IMG/VR virus record: IMGVR_UViG_3300029827_000044
Span: 1-24,588 of that record
Reading direction: 5' to 3' (one strand)
DNA: 24,588 nt
From: a virus
Below, piece by piece: positions 21,550-24,588 of the stretch; position 1 is the first letter of the stretch; each line of letters starts with the position of its first letter. Made by a program: the position numbers and the translations under genes. The notes under the pieces are model-generated. The model searched no databases, had not been told where the DNA came from, and was given only the letters and a program-made list of their open reading frames with translations.

Positions 21550-21749
21550 TCCTTCACCTCTCCACTTTCAATAAATCCTTTTAATATCTCTCTAGCTCTT
21601 TCAACTTCCATCGAAAGCCTTCCTACGGCTTGATTAATTTCTATTTCGATGTCATATTCAAGATAATGTCCATATTCATCGCCTTGATCACATATTTTGT
21701 AAGTTAATGCTATCAGCTCAACATCTGACATCTTATCAAATTTACTCAC
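21546..21749 (-). CDS. Hypothetical 67-aa protein, GTG start
   Basis: GTG start inside the previous gene's TGA (GTGA overlap) with a perfect AAGGAGG 7 nt upstream, which decides the start. MSKFDKMSDVELIALTYKICD and EINQAVGRLSMEVERAREILKGFIESGEV indicate two helices, acidic overall. Function unknown. Confidence 0.65.
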   Translation of the reverse strand: MSKFDKMSDVELIALTYKICDQGDEYGHYLEYDIEIEINQAVGRLSMEVERAREILKGFIESGEVKE

Positions 21750-22096
21750 CCTTTAACCTCCTTCCATACTCGACACGGCACGGTGAAGTTTATACCCCTT
21801 CCAGCTCCAGCCCTATCTTTATCAAAAAACCAGCAATCGCCGTCTTTAATATCGCTAGTTAAGACAAGGTTTTCATTCGGTATCGTTTTATCAAGGCTAC
21901 CCGAATAGCTCATATATCCGTTACCTAGGTATAGAGAGCCATTACCTATTGAAGGTTGTACGCCGTCGCCCCAATTATGAGCTACTCGCCTAGGCTTCTC
22001 CTCTTCCTCTAATTGCAGATAGTCACCTACCCGAATTCCTTCAATTTTATTCCACTGTTCAAGGCGAAACTTTAAAATTTCTTGATTGCATTTCAT
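21746..22096 (-). CDS. Conserved phage protein (HNWGDGVQ / YLGNGYMSYSGSLD type)
   Basis: 116 aa. After an N-terminal helix (ILKFRLEQWNKIEGIRVGDYLQL) come the motifs RRVAHNWGDGVQPS, GSLYLGNGYMSYSGSLD, CWFFDKDRAGAGRGINFTVPCRVW. I recognise this order from small proteins in many phage early regions, beta-rich and of unknown function. The start follows leader element 3 (AAAGGAaataacATG). Confidence 0.7.
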   Translation of the reverse strand: MKCNQEILKFRLEQWNKIEGIRVGDYLQLEEEEKPRRVAHNWGDGVQPSIGNGSLYLGNGYMSYSGSLDKTIPNENLVLTSDIKDGDCWFFDKDRAGAGRGINFTVPCRVWKEVKG

Positions 22097-22153
22097 GTTA
22101 TTTCCTTTGGTTAAGGTTAAATCCTAGCCTATAACGAGATGTTATAAGCTAGG
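22097..22153 (-). promoter_or_regulatory. Leader element 3 (stem-loop plus TTAACC motif)
   Basis: CCTAGC and TATAAC (22123-22135) pair with GTTATA and GCTAGG (22141-22153) around a 5-nt loop. The one mismatch, C-A on the plus strand, becomes a U-G pair in minus-sense RNA, giving a 13-bp stem. Seven nt later comes CTTAACCAAAGGA and the ATG. Confidence 0.7.
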
Positions 22154-22177
22154 GAAAAGCTTAACGCCTAGTATCCT

Positions 22178-22414
22178 TCATTCTTGCCCCCAATTATCAA
22201 TTTCAATTTGCAACTCCTTACCCTTATTCATTATGAATAATCCGCCTGAATTGCTCATAATCCAAGAATAAATTCGCTTCATTCTGCCATTATGTTTTAC
22301 CTTGTATTCAGTTTCAATTTTTAGCCCTCCATGCGGATATTTCATTAATCCCCTTTCTTGCCACCCTAGAGGACATCTAATTAATTCTTTAAAATCTAAG
22401 TCTAATTTTTGCAT
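22178..22414 (-). CDS. Small early protein, paralogue 1 (PLGWQ.RG type)
   Basis: 78 aa. CPLGWQERGLMKYPHGGLKIETEYKVKHNGRMKRIYSWI aligns closely with SPLDWQKRGIIKYPNGGEKVPTEFMFKFKGKLKRVYQRI in the next gene, so they are tandem duplicates. The 'sPL.WQ.rGl..t.sGyG.kipT.y.v..nGr..RvY' pattern is familiar from many phages; function unknown. Starts behind leader element 4. Confidence 0.7.
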   Translation of the reverse strand: MQKLDLDFKELIRCPLGWQERGLMKYPHGGLKIETEYKVKHNGRMKRIYSWIMSNSGGLFIMNKGKELQIEIDNWGQE

Positions 22415-22459
22415 TGTATTACTTCCTTTGGTTAAAGTTTCATTATCGCCTTAATAGGC
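22415..22459 (-). promoter_or_regulatory. Leader element 4
   Basis: CTTTAACCAAAGGA (core ggttaaag at 22430-22437 on the plus strand) 9 nt before the ATG. A short GCCT/AGGC hairpin (22448-22459) precedes it by 10 nt and holds the stop codon of the upstream gene in its loop. Confidence 0.5.
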
Positions 22460-22681
22460 TATGTTCAGAATTATTTTGTGTCCTTCATTAAGTATAAATC
22501 TTGTGCCATAATCAAATGTTATCCTTTGATATACCCTCTTTAGCTTTCCTTTAAATTTAAACATAAATTCCGTAGGCACTTTCTCCCCGCCATTAGGATA
22601 TTTAATTATCCCTCTTTTTTGCCAATCGAGGGGAGACAAGATTAAATCACTGTGGTTTATGTCAATTGCTATTATTCTCAT
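22451..22681 (-). CDS. Small early protein, paralogue 2 (PLDWQ.RG type)
   Basis: 76 aa, duplicate of the 22178 protein; the N-terminal 12 and C-terminal 20 residues have diverged most. The start follows AACCGAAAGGAAAGGATAACATG. Two copies side by side suggest either paired function or a hetero-oligomer. Confidence 0.7.
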   Translation of the reverse strand: MRIIAIDINHSDLILSPLDWQKRGIIKYPNGGEKVPTEFMFKFKGKLKRVYQRITFDYGTRFILNEGHKIILNIAY

Positions 22682-22703
22682 GTTATCCTTTCCTTTCGGT
22701 TAA
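22682..22703 (-). promoter_or_regulatory. Leader element 5
   Basis: ATTTAACCGAAAGGA leads to the ATG; the TAA in the motif is the stop codon of the upstream gene. No stem-loop. Confidence 0.5.
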
Positions 22704-22888
22704 ATTGTGTCGGTCAATGTTCTTCTCATGTGATTTATCAGTCTATGCCTACCCTCATAAAGTGAGGCATAAAGCTCTATTGCGTCGAGTATATCAAGCT
22801 TTGACGCTCTTTTTACCCACGATTTAAAGTCTGATATATTGCCATTTTCTAAGTCATTTAGTGCTTTTTCAATTGACGGTTTCGCCAT
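22700..22888 (-). CDS. Small helical early protein
   Basis: 62 aa: EKALNDLENGNISDFKSWVKRASKLDILDAIELYASLYEGRHRLINHMRRTL. The 'dl..Gni...r.wlk.asklDiLdaIe.y...yg...r.i..m...L' pattern occurs in small phage early proteins of unknown function. All-helical. Ends inside leader element 5. Confidence 0.7.
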   Translation of the reverse strand: MAKPSIEKALNDLENGNISDFKSWVKRASKLDILDAIELYASLYEGRHRLINHMRRTLTDTI

Positions 22889-22909
22889 GTTATCCTTCCT
22901 TGTTGTTAA
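22889..22909 (-). promoter_or_regulatory. Leader element 6 (degenerate)
   Basis: ATTTAACAACAAGGAAGGATAACATG, with CC of the motif changed to CA; its TAA is the stop codon of the upstream gene. No stem-loop. Confidence 0.4.
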
Positions 22910-23148
22910 ATATTAATATGATCAAATTTATAGCCCTTCTCAGTAAACCAAATTTGAAATTGGTTTTCCATATCTCTAAAACTCACGTCGACACCTAGCT
23001 TATTAGCGATATCAATTGAAATTACCTCAATTCTCCCCTCAAATTCCTCAAGGGTAGTGAATTGCTCATTCATCATTTCAATAACTCTATCTCTTGATAT
23101 CTCTTTAATGGCGTATCCTGTCACTATTTCCATATTAAACTTACTCAT
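22906..23148 (-). CDS. Hypothetical 80-aa protein
   Basis: MSKFNMEIVTGYAIKEISRDRVIEMMNEQFTTLEEFE, then GRIEVISIDIANKLGVDVSFRDMENQFQIWF. Mixed alpha/beta and acidic; no metal or catalytic motif. Starts behind leader element 7 with AAAGGATaaaATG. Family not recognised. Confidence 0.65.
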   Translation of the reverse strand: MSKFNMEIVTGYAIKEISRDRVIEMMNEQFTTLEEFEGRIEVISIDIANKLGVDVSFRDMENQFQIWFTEKGYKFDHINI

Positions 23149-23206
23149 TTTATCCTTTCCTTTTGGTTAAGTTTTCATCATTGCCCACAATGTTAATCGT
23201 GGGCAA
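23149..23206 (-). promoter_or_regulatory. Leader element 7 (stem-loop plus TTAACC motif)
   Basis: TTGCCCAC/GTGGGCAA (23181-23206) makes an 8-bp stem. In minus-sense RNA it extends by G-U, A-U and U-A to an 11-bp stem with a UAAC loop. CTTAACCAAAAGGA follows after 9 nt. Confidence 0.65.
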
Positions 23207-23215
23207 GGGTGAGAC

Positions 23216-23524
23216 TTAACGTGCGATTATCTCGCATAGCTCAGTTTGTGATACTCTCATAGGGATTAACTCCCCTAACAAGCCACTGGCATAATCCGCT
23301 TGAGTCTTTACAATATTGATATGCCTTGAGGAAGTAGGGCTAAACTTTTCAAGTGTAATATACCATTGTCCTCCACAATATACCGCTATCGGCTTGTGAT
23401 ATGAATGAATGATATACGCCCCACTTCTAACATTAACACCCCACAATGTTTTGGCGTTAAAATTTTGTTTTCCGTATATTAGGCCTTCACTAACAGCCTT
23501 TTGTATTGATACTTTCTTACTCAT
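23216..23524 (-). CDS. Conserved small phage protein ('SY..PIA' type)
   Basis: 102 aa. NFNAKTLWGVNVRSGAYIIHSYHKPIAVYCGGQWYITLEKFSPTSSRHINIVKTQ follows the familiar phage pattern 'nf.g........y.v.SY.tpIa.....W.i...kyS.TTs.Hq..v'. That domain is of unknown function and often lies among host-takeover genes. Helical tail LLGELIPMRVSQTELCEIIAR. Starts behind leader element 8. Confidence 0.7.
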   Translation of the reverse strand: MSKKVSIQKAVSEGLIYGKQNFNAKTLWGVNVRSGAYIIHSYHKPIAVYCGGQWYITLEKFSPTSSRHINIVKTQADYASGLLGELIPMRVSQTELCEIIAR

Positions 23525-23582
23525 GTTATCCTCTTGTTGGTTAAGATTAAATCCTAGTCCACAATCGCAATCGTGGACTAGG
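23525..23582 (-). promoter_or_regulatory. Leader element 8 (stem-loop plus TTAACC motif)
   Basis: CCTAGTCCAC/GTGGACTAGG (23553-23582) is a perfect 10-bp stem, extended in minus-sense RNA by G-U, A-U and U-A to 13 bp with a UGCG loop. Its flanks (CGTTAAGCTTT before, AGGATTTAAtCTTAACCAA after) are nearly identical to leader 3 while the stem sequence differs. Confidence 0.7.
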
Positions 23583-23589
23583 GGAAAGC

Positions 23590-23817
23590 TTAACGTGGCT
23601 TGCCTAATTCATACGTGGGGCTACGCGTAGTTTTATAACTCCGAAACTCGTCAATTTCGTGTACCTCAGACCATTCAAGGTTATTTAAACATTGCATATA
23701 TCCTATAGTTTGTTCAGCCGTGAGGTTTCTCAAGTTATCTTGTAAAAACTTAAAAATTGCTTTCGTTGTGTCTTGCTGAATCTCTCTCAATTCATGTTTT
23801 TCAATATCTGTTCTCAT
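23590..23817 (-). CDS. Hypothetical 75-aa protein
   Basis: MRTDIEKHELREIQQDTTKAIFKFLQDNLRNLTAEQTIGYMQCLNNLEWSEVHEID is mainly helical and charged, with a short polar tail (RSYKTTRSPTYELGKPR). Starts behind leader element 9 (AAAAGGAaataaATG). Function unknown. Confidence 0.65.
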   Translation of the reverse strand: MRTDIEKHELREIQQDTTKAIFKFLQDNLRNLTAEQTIGYMQCLNNLEWSEVHEIDEFRSYKTTRSPTYELGKPR

Positions 23818-23869
23818 TTATTTCCTTTTGTTGGTTAAAGTTTTGTAAGCGGGGAGAATAATCCCCCCG
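23818..23869 (-). promoter_or_regulatory. Leader element 9 (stem-loop plus TTAACC motif)
   Basis: In minus-sense RNA CGGGGGGA (5' arm) pairs with UCUCCCCG around a UUAU loop (23850-23869), 8 bp including one G-U that is an A-C mismatch on the other strand. CTTTAACCAACAAAAGGA follows 9 nt later. Confidence 0.65.
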
Positions 23870-23875
23870 ACTCGA

Positions 23876-24067
23876 TTAAAGTAATCCTTTGTCGATAAAC
23901 TCCTCAAAGATGTCACTAAAATCATCCGACAGTAAACAGTCTAGCTCGATATATCCTGAATCCGTGAGCTCCTTGTCTAGCCTCGAGAGGAATCCAAGCC
24001 ATGCCCTAACGGTGATCTCTGTTAGTAAAGGCGGTGTTGTGTCTTGGATTGTCTTGTAATTTATCAT
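23876..24067 (-). CDS. Hypothetical 63-aa acidic protein
   Basis: MINYKTIQDTTPPLLTEITVRAWLGFLSRLDKELTDSGYIELDCLLSDDFSDIFEEFIDKGLL: an aromatic-containing helix then a strongly acidic end. Rightmost gene in the window, starting behind leader element 10. Small acidic early phage proteins often act as host-factor inhibitors or DNA mimics; that is only a possibility here. Confidence 0.6.
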   Translation of the reverse strand: MINYKTIQDTTPPLLTEITVRAWLGFLSRLDKELTDSGYIELDCLLSDDFSDIFEEFIDKGLL

Positions 24068-24090
24068 TGTATCTATCCTTTTGGTTAAAG
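24068..24090 (-). promoter_or_regulatory. Leader element 10
   Basis: CTTTAACCAAAAGGA (core at 24083-24090) before gatagatacaATG; the clearest copy of the motif. No convincing stem-loop beside it. Confidence 0.5.
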
Positions 24091-24588
24091 TTTCTCTTAA
24101 TGTGCCACCAGTCTAACACAAGTGCGCATATAAACACAATACGAACAATTATTTTAATTTCCCCTTGACAATTTAAAATGAAAACTTGACAGGTGAGGTT
24201 ATTGGGTCGCATATCTCCACGCTTTCAGTTTAAGATATCCGCTTCACTTCTCCACTTCTCCAAGGCAACAACAATATAGCCATAGCCATAAGGTGTAACT
24301 AATCCATATGGTTGATAGTTGATACGTCTTTTCTTATTATGCAAAAGGCCGCATTGAGGTACTAGTCACAAGTGTAAATTAAAGTTTTAAGTATACACTT
24401 GCTGTTGCCGTTGAGGGTGAGAGTGTCTGACTTTTCCGCCACTGTTCAATGGTGATACAAGCTTGATAGTAGTGGGACAGTGGGGACAACAAGCGATTGA
24501 TCATAAGAACTATTTGAATCTGGTGACAAGTAAACGTTTTATTTGATAGGGGGGCATGACCTTATATATAAGTACCTACATATATATA
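24091..24588. other. Gene-free repeat-rich region at right edge
   Basis: About 500 bases without a supported gene. It contains two direct CTTGACA copies 21 bp apart (24164-24170, 24185-24191), an inverted repeat CAAGTGTA/TACACTTG (24369-24376, 24394-24401), and a second inverted repeat CCACTGT/ACAGTGG (24439-24445, 24477-24483) enclosing CAAGCTTG. It also holds the 12-bp palindrome CTTATATATAAG (24561-24572) and AT repeats to the edge. Likely early control region or replication origin; I see no confident minus-strand promoter, so the main one may lie beyond the window. Confidence 0.5.

Noticed and set aside
24006-24212. 68-aa minus-strand ORF at the right end
   Set aside because: It overlaps the start, Shine-Dalgarno and leader of the 23876 gene in another frame and crosses the control region; no ribosome site of its own.
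24165-24216. Plus-strand promoters at the two TTGACA copies
   Set aside because: No acceptable -10 lies 16-18 bp downstream of either and no plus-strand gene follows.
1-24588. tRNA genes, CRISPR arrays, insertion sequences
   Set aside because: No cloverleaf-like T-loop/anticodon pattern, no evenly spaced repeat-spacer array and no transposase were seen on reading both strands.

Overview
The window is an AT-rich stretch of a tailed-phage (or prophage) genome. The evidence is a virion-protein operon followed by a bank of tail-fibre-type genes, then recombination genes (RecT, a RecB/Cas4-type nuclease, RusA, a small serine recombinase) and a long run of small, tightly packed early genes. A packaged-DNA-stabilisation-like protein and large internal-virion-like proteins favour a short-tailed (podovirus-type) particle, but no terminase large subunit, portal or capsid gene lies in the window to confirm this. 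Nearly every start has a strong Shine-Dalgarno and the best promoters are classical TTGACA/TATAAT types, so the host is a Shine-Dalgarno-using bacterium with sigma70-like promoters. It cannot be named from this sequence.

Layout. (1) 1-5677, plus strand: end of a stabilisation-type protein, a small tail-associated gene and three probable internal/ejection virion proteins. (2) 5674-6294, minus strand: an inserted regulatory cassette (excisionase-like HTH protein, a 120-aa protein, a 23-aa membrane peptide) with its own good promoter and a dyad over the -10. (3) 6424-12873, plus strand: nine genes, seven of them built from interchangeable fibre domains, including a tandem run of paralogues joined by ATGA overlaps. 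(4) 12919-15054, minus strand: nuclease, small gene, RecT, then a string of tiny membrane, lipoprotein and zinc-ribbon genes. (5) 15150-17374, plus strand: divergent early operon with two winged-helix-like proteins, a zinc ribbon, a SpoVG-like protein and RusA, whose 3' end overlaps the next convergent gene by 131 bp. (6) 17244-20545, minus strand: serine recombinase, ParB-like nuclease-fold protein and small genes, driven in part by a near-consensus promoter carrying a perfect 14-bp palindrome. (7) 20713-21120, plus strand: a lone small-terminase-like HTH gene. (8) 21124-24067, minus strand: ten small genes. (9) 24068-24588: no gene, rich in inverted and direct repeats.

The most striking element is a repeated leader in region 6/8. 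Ten minus-strand gene starts carry a CTTTAACCAAAAGGA-type motif ending in the Shine-Dalgarno, and at least five have a stem-loop just upstream. The stems differ in sequence but keep pairing, and four of them contain G-U pairs that work only in the sense-strand RNA. This looks like a dispersed RNA processing or translation-control element used across the small early genes. Several genes under 60 codons (57, 45, 37, 24, 23, 13 and 10 aa) were found by reading the sequence directly; some are probably real, others may be regulatory upstream ORFs.
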